Assembly: GCF_942548115.1 (NCBI RefSeq)
Contig: NZ_OW824151.1
Coordinates: 1,302,001 to 1,366,000 of the forward strand
Source: Aeromicrobium sp. Leaf245
GTDB lineage: Bacteria; Actinomycetota; Actinomycetes; Propionibacteriales; Nocardioidaceae
DNA: 64,000 nucleotides
Direction: 5' to 3'
Below the pieces are notes generated by a model. That model made no database searches, was not told the DNA's origin, and saw only the letters and a list, made by a program, of their open reading frames with translations. The position numbers were made by a program, and so were the translations under genes. Below are positions 15,725 through 24,804 of the stretch, piece after piece; within the stretch, counting starts at the first letter, position 1; each line of letters opens with the position of its first letter.

Positions 15725-16102
15725 TCAGTCGGTGAGTTGGCACGTCCTCAGCACGGCAGTGACGGCCTCGCGCTCGGTGCTGATCGGCACCTCGACGCGC
15801 GTCCGCTCGCGGGTGCCGGCGGGCACGTCGACGGTGCGCTCGCCCACGACGGAGTGGTCGAGGGCCTGGGCGTAAACGGTGCAGCGGACGGGGACCGGTT
15901 CCGGACGTCGGACCTCGATGGTCGCGACGGTCCGCGCGGGCGACTCCACCGCGTAGCCGTGGACCTCCGCCGTGACCGGCTCGGTGTCGAGCGCCACCCA
16001 GGCGGCCCACACGATGCCCAGGGCCACCCCGACGGCGGTGACCGTCGGCCACACCCAGCGTCGCGTGGTGCGGCGGCCGTAGCGCTCGTCGAGGGTGCTC
16101 AC
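15725..16102 (-). CDS. DUF4307 single-pass membrane protein
   Basis: A 125-residue protein with a short cytoplasmic N-terminus (ERYGRRTTRRWVW, the family opening), one membrane helix at about residues 18-40, and an outside beta-rich domain of about 80 residues with two cysteines. Members of DUF4307 stand next to greA and mca across actinobacteria, as here (the counterpart in M. tuberculosis is Rv1081c, from memory). Function unknown. GTG 16102; divergent from mca with 91 bases between the starts. Confidence 0.85.
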   Translation of the reverse strand: MSTLDERYGRRTTRRWVWPTVTAVGVALGIVWAAWVALDTEPVTAEVHGYAVESPARTVATIEVRRPEPVPVRCTVYAQALDHSVVGERTVDVPAGTRERTRVEVPISTEREAVTAVLRTCQLTD

Positions 16103-16193
16103 GCCACGATTCTCCCAGGTCGGTCCTGAGGGTGGCGTCCTGCCTGGTGAACCCCGTCCGTGCGGGTGTGCGTGCCGGTGGAACACTGGGGCG

Positions 16194-17066
16194 GTGACCG
16201 AGAAGCTGCGCCTCATGCACGTGCACGCGCACCCCGACGACGAGTCGAGCAAGGGTGCCGCCTCCACCGCCAAGTACGTCGCCGAAGGGGTCGACGTGCA
16301 CGTCGTCACGTGCACCGGGGGTGAGCGCGGGAGCATCCTCAACCCGCAGTTCCAGCACCCGGGCATCGAGGACAACCCCGAGCTGATCACCGAGATCCGT
16401 CGCGAGGAGATGGACCGCGCCCGCGAGATCCTCGGCGTCACCCAGGACTGGCTCGGCTTCGTCGACTCCGGCTGGCCCGAGGGCGACCCCAAGCCGCCGC
16501 TGCCCGAGGGGTGCTTCGGCCTGGTCCCGGTGGAGGAGGGCGCGATCCCGCTCGTGCGCCTCATCCGCTCGTTCAAGCCGCAGGTCCTCACCACGTACGA
16601 CGAGAACGGCGGCTACCCGCACCCCGACCACATCATGTGCCACCAGGTCAGCGTCCTCGCCTACGAGAAGGCGGCCGACCCCGACTGGCACCCCGAGCTG
16701 GGCGAGGCCTGGCAGGTCAGCAAGCTCTACTACCACCTCGGCTGGAACTTCAAGAAGCTCGAGGCGATCTCCGCGGCCGTCGAGCGGCACGGCCTGGAGA
16801 ACCCCTACGCCGAGCGCATGGAGAAGTGGGAGCGCAAGCCCGAGGACGAGGCCCGGCTCACCACCCGGGTGGAGTGCGCCGAGTACTTCGACGTCCGCGA
16901 CGCCGCGCTGCTCGCCCACGCCACCCAGATCGACCCCGACGGCTGGTTCTTCTCCATCCCCAACGAGGTCCAGGCCGAGGCGTGGCCCACCGAGGACTAC
17001 CAGCTGGTCGACTCCAAGGTCGAGACGTCGCTGCCCGAGGACGACCTCTTCGCCGGTCTGCGCTGA
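16194..17066 (+). CDS. mca: Mycothiol S-conjugate amidase Mca
   Basis: A 290-residue zinc amidase that cleaves mycothiol S-conjugates of toxins into a mercapturic acid, which is exported, and GlcN-inositol, which is recycled. The LmbE-like zinc site HAHPDDE is at residues 11-17, and the third ligand is in GGYPHPDHIMCHQ near residue 142. CTGGERGSILNP and the long C-terminal half (ECAEYFDVRDAALLAHATQIDP) favour Mca over the deacetylase MshB. It proves that the organism makes mycothiol. GTG 16194 follows AACACT-like bases by six to seven positions. Confidence 0.94.
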   Translation: MTEKLRLMHVHAHPDDESSKGAASTAKYVAEGVDVHVVTCTGGERGSILNPQFQHPGIEDNPELITEIRREEMDRAREILGVTQDWLGFVDSGWPEGDPKPPLPEGCFGLVPVEEGAIPLVRLIRSFKPQVLTTYDENGGYPHPDHIMCHQVSVLAYEKAADPDWHPELGEAWQVSKLYYHLGWNFKKLEAISAAVERHGLENPYAERMEKWERKPEDEARLTTRVECAEYFDVRDAALLAHATQIDPDGWFFSIPNEVQAEAWPTEDYQLVDSKVETSLPEDDLFAGLR

Positions 17067-17112
17067 CCCGGCCGACCGGCGGACCCCGGAACCGCAGGCG
17101 TAGGCTGGGGCC

Positions 17113-17352
17113 ATGGGTGAGCTCCTGACGATCCTGGTCACGGCCGAGAGGCCGCGTGGCCTCGACCCGAACATCGTGCGTCCCGGCTGGCTCGCGCTCG
17201 GCATCGTCGCCGCCCTCGCGGTGGCCGTGTTCTTCCTGGCCAAGTCCTTCGCGAAGCACACCAAGAAGGCCGCCCAGCCCTGGGAGGGCGACCAGGCCGA
17301 CGACGTCACGACGTCGACCAACCCCAGCGGCGCGCACGACGACCGCGACTGA
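17113..17352 (+). CDS. Small single-pass membrane protein of the mca locus
   Basis: A 79-residue protein with one membrane helix (LALGIVAALAVAVFFLAKSF, residues 26-45) and a charged C-terminal tail with KKAAQPWEGDQADD. It corresponds in place and type to the small protein after mca in mycobacteria (Rv1083, from memory). The function is unknown. The start is firm: TAGGCT at 17101-17106 stands six bases before ATG 17113. Confidence 0.8.
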   Translation: MGELLTILVTAERPRGLDPNIVRPGWLALGIVAALAVAVFFLAKSFAKHTKKAAQPWEGDQADDVTTSTNPSGAHDDRD

Positions 17353-17365
17353 GCCGAGCAGCTGG

Positions 17366-17959
17366 TCAAGACGGCAGTGCGCCGGGACCTGGTCGTGAAC
17401 GTCGCCACCGGGCCCGACCTCGTCGGACGAGGCGCGCCAGGAGCACGAGCATCGCGATCCCGGCGACCAGCAGCACCGCGGTGAGCGTGAACGCCAGCCA
17501 CGGGTTGGCGAGCAGCAGTGCCACGACGCCCAGGACGGTGACGTCCTCGCCGACACTGACCCCGATGTTGGTGAACGGCTCCGGGGAGGCGTTGACCGCG
17601 AGGCGCGTGCCGGCCTTCACCAGGTGGCTGGCCAGCGCGCTGCCGCCGCTGATCGTGCCGTAGACGGCCTCGCTGGCGCCCGCGTCGCCCGCCACGAGGA
17701 CGCCGAGGGCCGCGCCCACGGTGGGGCGCAGCACGGTGGAGACGACGTCCCAGGTGGAGTCGAGGTACGGGATCTTGTCGACGACGAGCTCGATCGCGAA
17801 GAGCAGGCCTGCCGCCACGAGCACGTCGCGCCGGGCCAGCTGGTCGGGGATCTGCTCGAACCCGCCGAGCCGGTCGGCCAGCCCGAGCGTCAGGACGACG
17901 AGGTAGGCGTTCACCCCGCTCGCCCAGCCCGTCGAGAACGCGATGGCCACCAGGTTCAT
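17366..17959 (-). CDS. DUF4126 family membrane protein
   Basis: A 197-residue membrane protein with about five hydrophobic segments. The opening [28 protein letters not shown] and the repeat-like central part ([43 protein letters not shown]) match DUF4126, a family of unknown function. The C-terminus is very basic ([11 protein letters not shown]). The start ATG 17959 is preceded by CACACT at a distance of six bases. It is convergent with the small mca-locus gene and divergent from the DUF255 gene. Confidence 0.82.
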   Translation of the reverse strand: MNLVAIAFSTGWASGVNAYLVVLTLGLADRLGGFEQIPDQLARRDVLVAAGLLFAIELVVDKIPYLDSTWDVVSTVLRPTVGAALGVLVAGDAGASEAVYGTISGGSALASHLVKAGTRLAVNASPEPFTNIGVSVGEDVTVLGVVALLLANPWLAFTLTAVLLVAGIAMLVLLARLVRRGRARWRRSRPGPGALPS

Positions 17960-18035
17960 GGCGCCAGTGTGGCCGATGAGGGGCGTTCCCGGCGGACCGA
18001 CGAGCGGCCCGGGACCGGGCTGGCATGGTGGAGGG

Positions 18036-20051
18036 GTGCCGAACCGACTCAGCGCAGCGACCAGCCCGTACCTGCTCCAGCACGCCGACAACCCCGTCGA
18101 CTGGTGGGAGTGGGGCGACGAGGCGCTCGCGCTCGCGCAGTCGCTCGACCGGCCGATCCTGCTGAGCGTCGGGTACGCCGCGTGCCACTGGTGCCACGTG
18201 ATGGCGCACGAGTCGTTCGAGGACCCCACCACCGCGCAGTTCATGAACGACCACTTCGTCAACGTCAAGGTCGACCGCGAGGAGCGGCCCGACGTCGACG
18301 CGGTCTACATGCGCGCCACGCAGGCGATGACCGGCCAGGGCGGATGGCCCATGACCGTCGTGCTCGCGCCGACGGGCGAGCCGTTCTTCGCCGGTACGTA
18401 CTTCCCGCCCGAGCCGCGGCAGGGGCAGCCGGCGTTCACGCAGATCCTGCAGGCGCTCGCCGACGCCTGGCAGAACCGCCGTGACGAGGTGACGAAGGTC
18501 GGTGCCGACGTCCTCGAGCACCTGCGCGACGTGGTGGACGCGGGCGGCTCCGCGCTCGACGCCGAGGCGCTGGACGTGGCGCAGACGGTGCTGTCGGGCC
18601 AGCACGACGACGAGGCCGGCGGCTACGCCGGAAGCCCCAAGTTCCCGCCGTCGATGGTCCTCGAGGCGTGCCTGCGGCACTGGGCGCGCACGGACACGGA
18701 ACGCTCCCTCGAGATGGTCCGCACCACCTGCGACGCGATGGCGCGCGGCGGGATGTACGACCAGCTGTCCGGTGGCTTCGCCCGCTACGGCGTCGACCGC
18801 TACTGGCAGGTGCCGCACTTCGAGAAGATGCTCTACGACAACGCCCAGCTGCTGCGGGTCTACCTGCACTGGTGGCGGGCCGAGCTGGCGACCGGAGACG
18901 TCGCGCGGCAGGCCTTCGCACGGCGCGTCGCCACCGAGACGGCGGAGTTCCTGCTGGCCGAGCTGGCCACGCCGGAGGGCGGGTTCGCGTCGGCCCTCGA
19001 CGCCGACAGCGCCGACCCGCGCGGCGAGGTCCACGAGGGCGCGTTCTACGCGTGGAACCCCAACCAGCTGATGCGGCTGCTCGGCGTCTCCGACGGGGCG
19101 TGGGCGGCGCAGCTGCTGGGCGTCACCGGCCCGGGCACGTTCGAGCGTGGGTTCTCGACGTTGCAGCTGCGCGAGGACCCCGACGACCCCGAGCGGTGGG
19201 CGTCGGTGCGCGCGACGCTCCTGGCGGCTCGTTCCGAGCGCACCCGACCCGCACGTGACGACAAGGTCGTGGCCGCCTGGAACGCCCTGGCGGTCATCGC
19301 CCTCGCCGAGGCGGGGGTGCTGCTGGAGGAGCCGCGGTTCACCGACGCCGCCGTGCGCGCTGCCACGCTGCTCGCCGAGGTGCACCTGCGCGACGGCGGC
19401 CGCGTGCTGCGGGCGTCGCGCGACGGCGTGGCAGGGGTCCACGACGGTGTCCTGGAGGATCACGCCACGGTGGCCGAGGCGTTCGTCGCGGTGCTCGGCG
19501 TGACCGGCGACGCGGTGTGGCTCGAGCGTGCCCGGGCCGTGCTCGAGCGCGTGCTCGACCACTTCGCGGCATCCGACGGCGACGACTTCTTCGACACCGC
19601 GGACGACGCGTCCGACCTGGTGGTCCGTCCGCAGGACGCGTCGGACAACGCGTACCCGTCGGGCACGTCGGCCGCCGCGCACGCGTTCGTCGCCGCCGCG
19701 GCCGTGACCGCCGACCCGCGCTACCGCGAGGCCGCCGAGCGCGCGGTGCGCTCGGCCGCGCAGCTGGGGGAGAAGCTGCCGCGCTTCGCCGGGTGGACCC
19801 TCGCCGCCGCCGAGGCCCTGGTGGCCGGGCCCGACGAGATCGCCGTGGTCGGACCCGACGCGGACTCACGCGCGGGGATGCATCGAGCCGCCCTGCTGCG
19901 CACGTCGCCGGCCGTCGTCGTCGCGGCCGCGTCGGCCGATCCTGCCGTGCCGCTGCTCGCCGACCGGGTGGCCGTCGACGGTCGCGCCACCGCCTACGTC
20001 TGCCGAGACCACGTCTGCGCGTTGCCGGTCACCGACCACGCCCTGCTCTGA
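18036..20051 (+). CDS. DUF255 thioredoxin-fold protein (YyaL/spermatogenesis-associated 20 type)
   Basis: A 671-residue two-domain protein. Residues 1-165 form a thioredoxin-like domain: [22 protein letters not shown] is the family opening and [20 protein letters not shown] holds the CxxC-like active site near residue 50. The rest is an (alpha/alpha)6 barrel like that of N-acylglucosamine 2-epimerase families ([34 protein letters not shown]). Enzymatic function is not established. M. tuberculosis keeps a homologue at the same place (Rv1084, from memory). GTG 18036 is used because the upstream codons overlap the DUF4126 promoter. Confidence 0.92.
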   Translation: MPNRLSAATSPYLLQHADNPVDWWEWGDEALALAQSLDRPILLSVGYAACHWCHVMAHESFEDPTTAQFMNDHFVNVKVDREERPDVDAVYMRATQAMTGQGGWPMTVVLAPTGEPFFAGTYFPPEPRQGQPAFTQILQALADAWQNRRDEVTKVGADVLEHLRDVVDAGGSALDAEALDVAQTVLSGQHDDEAGGYAGSPKFPPSMVLEACLRHWARTDTERSLEMVRTTCDAMARGGMYDQLSGGFARYGVDRYWQVPHFEKMLYDNAQLLRVYLHWWRAELATGDVARQAFARRVATETAEFLLAELATPEGGFASALDADSADPRGEVHEGAFYAWNPNQLMRLLGVSDGAWAAQLLGVTGPGTFERGFSTLQLREDPDDPERWASVRATLLAARSERTRPARDDKVVAAWNALAVIALAEAGVLLEEPRFTDAAVRAATLLAEVHLRDGGRVLRASRDGVAGVHDGVLEDHATVAEAFVAVLGVTGDAVWLERARAVLERVLDHFAASDGDDFFDTADDASDLVVRPQDASDNAYPSGTSAAAHAFVAAAAVTADPRYREAAERAVRSAAQLGEKLPRFAGWTLAAAEALVAGPDEIAVVGPDADSRAGMHRAALLRTSPAVVVAAASADPAVPLLADRVAVDGRATAYVCRDHVCALPVTDHALL

Positions 20052-20061
20052 ACCGGCCCCG

Positions 20062-20144
20062 CATCGGTGGATCCTCAACCGCAGCAGCGTCGCTGACGTT
20101 GACGATCCACCGATGGTGGGTCAGATGTTGAGGATCCACCGATG
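20062..20144. repeat. Triple copy of an 18-base CATCGGTGGATC unit
   Basis: CATCGGTGGATCCTCAAC lies at 20062-20079. Its exact reverse complement is at 20127-20144, and a one-mismatch reverse complement at 20098-20115. The two right-hand copies are 29 bases apart. They fill the gap between the convergent DUF255 and helicase genes, so they can form alternative long stems acting as terminator for both. Confidence 0.75.
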
Positions 20145-20158
20145 GGGGGAGGGTGGGG

Positions 20159-22678
20159 TCAGGCGGGGCCGACGGAGGTGACGGTGAGGACGGCCTCGCC
20201 GGCGGCGTCGCTGGCGTCGAGGTCGACGGTGGCGGAGATGCCCCAGTCGCGGTGGCCCTCCGGGTCCTCGAAGGTCTGGCGCACGTGCCACGTCCTCCCC
20301 TGGACCTGCAGGTCGATGAAGGCCGGGCCACGGGCCGACGGGCCGGTGCCGAGGTGGTCGTACTCCTCGCGGTAGGCCGCCATGGCCTCGCGCCACGCCT
20401 CGGCGTCCCAGCCGTCCTCGCCGTCCATCTCGCCCAGCGCGTCCCACCGGCCCAGCGCAGCCAGCTCCACCCGACGGAACATCGCGTTGCGCACCAGCAC
20501 CCTGAACGCGCGCTCGTTGGTGGTGACCGGGCGGATCGTCTCCTCGCCGTCGGCCACGGCCTGCGCCCGGTCCAGGCTCGCCGGGTCGGCCGGGTTCACC
20601 AGCTTCTCCCACTCGTCGAGCAGGCTCGAGTCGGTCTGGCGCACCAGCTCGCCCAGCCAGGCCGTCAGGTCGGTCAGCTCCTCCGTGCGCGCCGACGCCG
20701 GCACCGTCCGCTCCAGCGCCTTGTACGCGTCGGACAGGTACCGCAGCACCATGCCCTCCGAGCGCGCGAGCCCGTAGTCCGAGACCAGCTCGGAGAACGT
20801 CATGGCCCGCTCGGCCATCTCGCGCACCACCGACTTCGGGCGGAGCTCGTGGTCGCGCACCCACGGGTGTCCCTGGGTGTACGTCTCGTAGGCCGCCTCC
20901 AGCAGGTCGCGCAGCGGCTTCGGGTGCTCTACCTCGTCGAGCAGCTCCATCCGCTCGTCGTACTCGATGCCGTCGGCCTTCATCTGCGCCACCGCCTCGC
21001 CCCGCGCGCGGAACACCTGGGCGGAGATGATCGGCCGCGGGTCCTCCAACGTCGCCTCGACGACCGACACGACGTCGAGGTGGTACTCCGGGGACTCCAC
21101 GTCGAGCAGCTCGAGCGTGGCGATCGCGAACGGCGACAGCGGCTGGTTGAGGGCGAAGTCGCGCTGCAGGTCGATGGTCAGGACCAGGGTGCGACCCTCC
21201 GCGTCGGGTGGGTCGAGCCTCTCGACCACCCCGCCTGCCACGAGGGCCTCGACGATGTCGCGCACCCGGGTCTGCAGCCGCTCGACGTCCTCGGGACGGA
21301 CCACGCTCTCCTCGATCAGCCGGTCGAGCGCGGCGATCGCGTCGCCGGGACGCTGCGCGACGTCGAGGACCATCGCGTGGGTGACCTGCATGCGCGGCAC
21401 GAGCGGCTCCGGCGTGCCGTTCACGAGCTTGTCGAACACGGCCTCGTTCCACGAGACGTGGCCCTCGGGCGCCTTCTTGCGCTGCACCTTGCGGAGCTTC
21501 TTCGGGTCGTCGCCTGCCTTGGCGATCGCCTTCGCGTTCTCGATGTCGTGCTCCGGCGCCAGGACCACCACGTGCCCGACGGTGTCGTAGCCGGCCCGAC
21601 CCGCCCGCCCGGCGATCTGCGCGAACTCGCGCACCTGCAGCTGGCGCTGGCGACGCCCGTCGTACTTGGTGAGCCCGCTGAACAGCACGGTCCGGATGGG
21701 CACGTTGATGCCGACGCCCAGCGTGTCGGTGCCGCACACGACCTTGAGCAGACCCTGCTGCGCCAGCCGTTCCACCAGACGGCGGTAGCGCGGAAGCATG
21801 CCCGCGTGGTGCACGCCGATGCCCATGCGGACCAGGCGCGACAGCGTCTTGCCGAACGCCGACGTGAACCGGAAGCCACCGATGGCCTCCGCGATCAGGT
21901 CGCGCTCGGCCCGCGACGCCAGCGCGACGCTGCTGAGCGCCTGCGCCCGTTCCAGCGCCGACGCCTGCGTGAAGTGCACGATGTAGACGGGGGACTGGCC
22001 GGTCTCCACCAGCTCGGTCACGACCTCCTGCACCGGCGACGTGACGTACTCCGTGACCAGCGGCACCGGCCGTTCGGTCGACGCCACGAGCGCGGTCTCG
22101 CGACCCGTGCGCCGGACCAGGTCCTCGCGCAGCGTCGTGGTGTCGCCCAGCGTGGCCGACATGAGCAGCACCTGCGCCCGTGGCAGCTCCACGAGCGGCA
22201 CCTGCCACGCCCAGCCGCGGTCGGGGTCGGCGTAGAAGTGGAACTCGTCCATCACCACCAGGCCGACGTCGGCGGCGCTGCCCTCGCGCAGGGCGAGGTT
22301 GGCCAGCACCTCGGCCGTGGCCACGACCACCGGCGCGTCGGGGTTCACCGACGCGTCGCCGGTGAGCATGCCCACGTTCTCGGCGCCGAAGACGTCGCAC
22401 AGGTCGAAGAACTTCTCGCTCACCAGCGCCTTGATGGGTGCGGTGTACACGGCGCACTCGTCGCGGGCCAGGGCGCCGGCGATGGCGGCGGTGGCCACCA
22501 GGCTCTTGCCCGAGCCGGTGGGCGTCGCGAGCACCACGTTCGAGCCCGAGAGCAGCTCGAGCACCGCCTCCTCCTGCGCTGGGTACAGCGTGATGCCGCG
22601 TCCCTCGACCCAAGCGCCGAACGCGTCGAAGACGTCGTCCGGCGAGGCCCCGTCGGGAACCGACAGCCCCGGGCTCAC
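20159..22678 (-). CDS. DEAD/DEAH-box RNA helicase with DUF3516 C-terminal domain
   Basis: An 839-residue superfamily 2 helicase. Motif I ATPTGSGKS is at residues 51-59, motif II DEFH at 144-147, motif III LMSAT near 173, and the second RecA domain has VVCGTDTLGVGINVP near 315 and QIAGRAGRAGYD near 347. The C-terminal half (about residues 420-839) is the DUF3516 region of the actinobacterial Ski2-like helicases. It may act in RNA processing or DNA repair; not established. GTG 22678 overlaps the stop of the hemolysin-III-like gene (GTGA). The frame stays open far upstream but that is antisense to other genes. Confidence 0.92.
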   Translation of the reverse strand: MSPGLSVPDGASPDDVFDAFGAWVEGRGITLYPAQEEAVLELLSGSNVVLATPTGSGKSLVATAAIAGALARDECAVYTAPIKALVSEKFFDLCDVFGAENVGMLTGDASVNPDAPVVVATAEVLANLALREGSAADVGLVVMDEFHFYADPDRGWAWQVPLVELPRAQVLLMSATLGDTTTLREDLVRRTGRETALVASTERPVPLVTEYVTSPVQEVVTELVETGQSPVYIVHFTQASALERAQALSSVALASRAERDLIAEAIGGFRFTSAFGKTLSRLVRMGIGVHHAGMLPRYRRLVERLAQQGLLKVVCGTDTLGVGINVPIRTVLFSGLTKYDGRRQRQLQVREFAQIAGRAGRAGYDTVGHVVVLAPEHDIENAKAIAKAGDDPKKLRKVQRKKAPEGHVSWNEAVFDKLVNGTPEPLVPRMQVTHAMVLDVAQRPGDAIAALDRLIEESVVRPEDVERLQTRVRDIVEALVAGGVVERLDPPDAEGRTLVLTIDLQRDFALNQPLSPFAIATLELLDVESPEYHLDVVSVVEATLEDPRPIISAQVFRARGEAVAQMKADGIEYDERMELLDEVEHPKPLRDLLEAAYETYTQGHPWVRDHELRPKSVVREMAERAMTFSELVSDYGLARSEGMVLRYLSDAYKALERTVPASARTEELTDLTAWLGELVRQTDSSLLDEWEKLVNPADPASLDRAQAVADGEETIRPVTTNERAFRVLVRNAMFRRVELAALGRWDALGEMDGEDGWDAEAWREAMAAYREEYDHLGTGPSARGPAFIDLQVQGRTWHVRQTFEDPEGHRDWGISATVDLDASDAAGEAVLTVTSVGPA

Positions 22679-23376
22679 CGCTGCTGGTAGGCGAGCAGGC
22701 TGACGCCGATGTAGTGGACGATGAACGCCGCGATCGTCAGCGTGTGGAACACCTCGTGGAAGCCGTACCAGCGCGGGAACGGGTCGGGCCACTTGAAGCC
22801 GTAGACGAGCGCGCCGATCGTGTAGAGCCCGCCACCGATGACCATGAGCGCGAGCACCGCGGTGGAGGCGTTCTCCTCGAACTCGCTCCAGTACAGGACC
22901 GCCGCCCAGCCGAGCAGGATGTACAGCGGCACGTAGATCCACCGCGGGGCGCCGACCCAGAAGACGCGGAACGCCACGCCGGCCAAGGCGCCACCCCACA
23001 CGAGCGACAGCATGATCGTCGCTTCCTTCGTGTCGAGCAGCAGCAGGCTGAACGGCGTGTAGGACCCGGCGATCAGCAAGAAGATGTTGGCGTGGTCGAG
23101 CCGCTTCCAGACCACGCGAGCCTCGTCGGACCACGTGCGGGTGTGGTACAGCGCGCTCGTGCCGAACAGGAGCAGCGCCGAGACCATGAAGACGGCCACG
23201 CCGGCGCGCACGACGACGTCGTCGGCGATGACCAGCATGACGAGGAACGAGAAGAAGCTCAGGGGCGCCGTGGCAGCGTGCAGCCACCCGCGCAGCTTCG
23301 GCTTGAGCTCGACGAGGTTGTCGCGGATGCGGTCGGTGACCTCGTCGGTCGACGAGTCGTGATCGGTCCGGGACAT
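22675..23376 (-). CDS. Hemolysin III / PAQR family membrane protein
   Basis: A 233-residue protein with seven membrane helices. Family residues are present: the first helix pair with KPKLRGWLHAATAPLSFFSF, SALYHTRTWSDEARVVWKRLDHANIFLLIAGSYTPF in helices 2-3 (His, Asp of the metal site in PAQR proteins), and the closing HEVFHTLTIAAFIVHY with the other histidines. PAQR relatives are receptors or metal-dependent ceramidase-like hydrolases; bacterial function is open. Conserved at this locus (Rv1085c in M. tuberculosis, from memory). The ATG follows TACTCT by seven bases, leaderless type. Coupled to the helicase. Confidence 0.92.
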   Translation of the reverse strand: MSRTDHDSSTDEVTDRIRDNLVELKPKLRGWLHAATAPLSFFSFLVMLVIADDVVVRAGVAVFMVSALLLFGTSALYHTRTWSDEARVVWKRLDHANIFLLIAGSYTPFSLLLLDTKEATIMLSLVWGGALAGVAFRVFWVGAPRWIYVPLYILLGWAAVLYWSEFEENASTAVLALMVIGGGLYTIGALVYGFKWPDPFPRWYGFHEVFHTLTIAAFIVHYIGVSLLAYQQR

Positions 23377-23431
23377 GGGGGACAGAGTAGCCCTCCCGAC
23401 CTGACCGACCGGGTGTGGTGGGATGAGGATC

Positions 23432-24196
23432 ATGGGGCTCAGCCACGTCGCCTACGGCGTCTACGAGCGCCGACTGCTCAAGCACCTGGATCCGTCCCGG
23501 ATGCCGCGGCACGTCGGCGCCATCGTCGACGGGAACCGGCGCTGGGCCAAGGACGCCCGGATGGACCTCGAGCAGGGATACCGCGCGGGTGCGGCGAAGG
23601 TCGACGAGTTCCTCGACTGGTGCCACGAGCTCGGCGTCGGGACCGTCACCTTCTGGGTGCTCTCCACCGACAACCTGCAGCGACCCGATGCCGAGCTGAC
23701 CAGCATCCTCGACGCCGTCGAGGCGCTCGTGGGGCGTCTGGCCGACGACGGCCGCTGGCACGTGCGGCTCATCGGCAACCTGCAGCTGCTGCCGGACGAC
23801 TCGTCGGCGCGCCTGCAGCGCGCGGCCGCCGCATCGCCCGACACGGACGGGATCATGCAGGTCAACGTGTGCGTGGGGTACGGCGGACGCCAGGAGCTGA
23901 CCGACGCGATGCGCGCCCTGCTGCTGGCCGAGGCCGCCAAGGGTCGCTCCCTCGAGGAGGTCGCCTCGACGCTCGAGGTCGACCACATCGCCGACCACCT
24001 GTACACGAAGGGCCAGCCCGACCCCGACCTCGTCATCCGCACCTCGGGGGAGCAGCGCCTCTCGGGCTTCCTGCTGTGGCAGAGCGTGCACAGCGAGTTC
24101 TACTTCTCCGACGTGCTGTGGCCCGCGTTCCGCCGCGTCGACCTGCTGCGTGCCATGCGCTCCTACGCCGCGCGTGAGCGTCGCTTCGGGGCCTGA
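23432..24196 (+). CDS. Isoprenyl transferase, short-chain Z-prenyl diphosphate synthase type
   Basis: A 254-residue cis-prenyltransferase. It adds isopentenyl diphosphate to an allylic primer to make Z-prenyl diphosphates. HVGAIVDGNRRWAK (catalytic Asp, near residue 34) and the C-terminal IRTSGEQRLSGFLLWQSVHSEFYF with the Arg/Ser substrate site are complete. It starts with the YGVYERRL segment typical of the Rv1086 (Z-FPP synthase) subgroup, and gene order beside hemolysin III and DUF255 supports this. The organism very likely has another UppS elsewhere. ATG 23432 is chosen over ATG 23423 because TGGGAT ends seven bases before it. Confidence 0.92.
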   Translation: MGLSHVAYGVYERRLLKHLDPSRMPRHVGAIVDGNRRWAKDARMDLEQGYRAGAAKVDEFLDWCHELGVGTVTFWVLSTDNLQRPDAELTSILDAVEALVGRLADDGRWHVRLIGNLQLLPDDSSARLQRAAAASPDTDGIMQVNVCVGYGGRQELTDAMRALLLAEAAKGRSLEEVASTLEVDHIADHLYTKGQPDPDLVIRTSGEQRLSGFLLWQSVHSEFYFSDVLWPAFRRVDLLRAMRSYAARERRFGA

Positions 24197-24282
24197 GGCG
24201 TCGCCTTCCGCTACGACTGCTCCTTCCCGGACGGGCGTTCGCTCGCTGCTGCGTCGCTGCGGTTCCCGAGCGGGGTGGTCTT

Positions 24283-24804
24283 CGAAAGGGCCTCGACCGG
24301 ACGGTGGGTCTCGGCCCGGTTGGGTCTGCGGGGTGCGGCTGGGATCTCGCCTGCGGCTGCGTCGCTGTGGCTGCGCGTCGGGGTGGTCTCCGAAAGGCCT
24401 CGACCGGAGCAGGGGGTCTTGGCTCGGGTGGGTCTGCGGGGCGTGGCCACGATTCTCCATTTGAGTGGGATCCACGCACGATGCTTCCTTCGCGTGGACC
24501 GTGCCTCGCGAAGCAAGCATCGTGGCGACGAGATGGCGCCCGGGAGGGCAGGGATTCTCCCTTCTCGTGGACCGTCACACGCAAAGGAAGAATCCCTGCC
24601 CACCCGCCGCGCACCGAGGCTCGCGGACGCAGGATTCTGCCTTCGCGCGCGGAAGCCCGAACGATGCTGCGTTGATGACGGGATCCGAACACGAAGGCAG
24701 CATCCTTCGCCCCCTCACGCACGAACGCAGAACCTTGCGTCCCCCGACCCGCGCTCCGAGAACCCACCCGAGCCCAGACCCCGCCGCCGGTCGAGGCCCT
24801 TTCG
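24283..24804. repeat. Inverted repeat pair GTCGAGGCCCTTTCG, island 1
   Basis: CGAAAGGGCCTCGACCGG at 24283-24300 and a one-base-shorter copy at 24391-24407 point one way; CCGGTCGAGGCCCTTTCG at 24787-24804 points the other way. The same words occur inverted to each other at 62252-62270 and 62490-62504. Between the first two copies are GC-rich imperfect tandem bits (GCTGCGTCGCTG and similar). The 930-base gap between the prenyltransferase and phoH has no credible gene: the open frames there have shifting composition and no start signal. Confidence 0.65.
24448..24720. repeat. TCCTTC-CGTGGA repeat island, copies 2 (three hairpins)
   Basis: At least three long imperfect hairpins follow each other. 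The first has arms 24477-24494 and 24507-24524 (17 of 18 pair, CACGATGCTTCCTTCGCG type). The second has arms 24548-24569 and 24578-24599 (22 bases, about three mismatches). The third pairs AGGATTCTGCCTTCG near 24631 with CGAAGGCAGCATCCT near 24693. Each has a GTGGACCGT-like centre or its remnant. They share sequence with 5081-5160 and 53668-53740. Confidence 0.65.

Noticed and set aside
15519-19682. A minus-strand open frame of more than 1,300 codons across mca and the DUF255 gene.
   Set aside because: It is a mirror frame of well-supported genes on the plus strand, rich in Arg/Gly/Ala with no conserved motif.
22679-24520. The helicase reading frame stays open on the minus strand for another 1.8 kb upstream.
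   Set aside because: It runs antisense through the hemolysin-III and prenyltransferase genes and the repeat island, has no family motifs, and the GTG at 22678 is set by the overlap with the upstream stop. High GC content keeps frames open.
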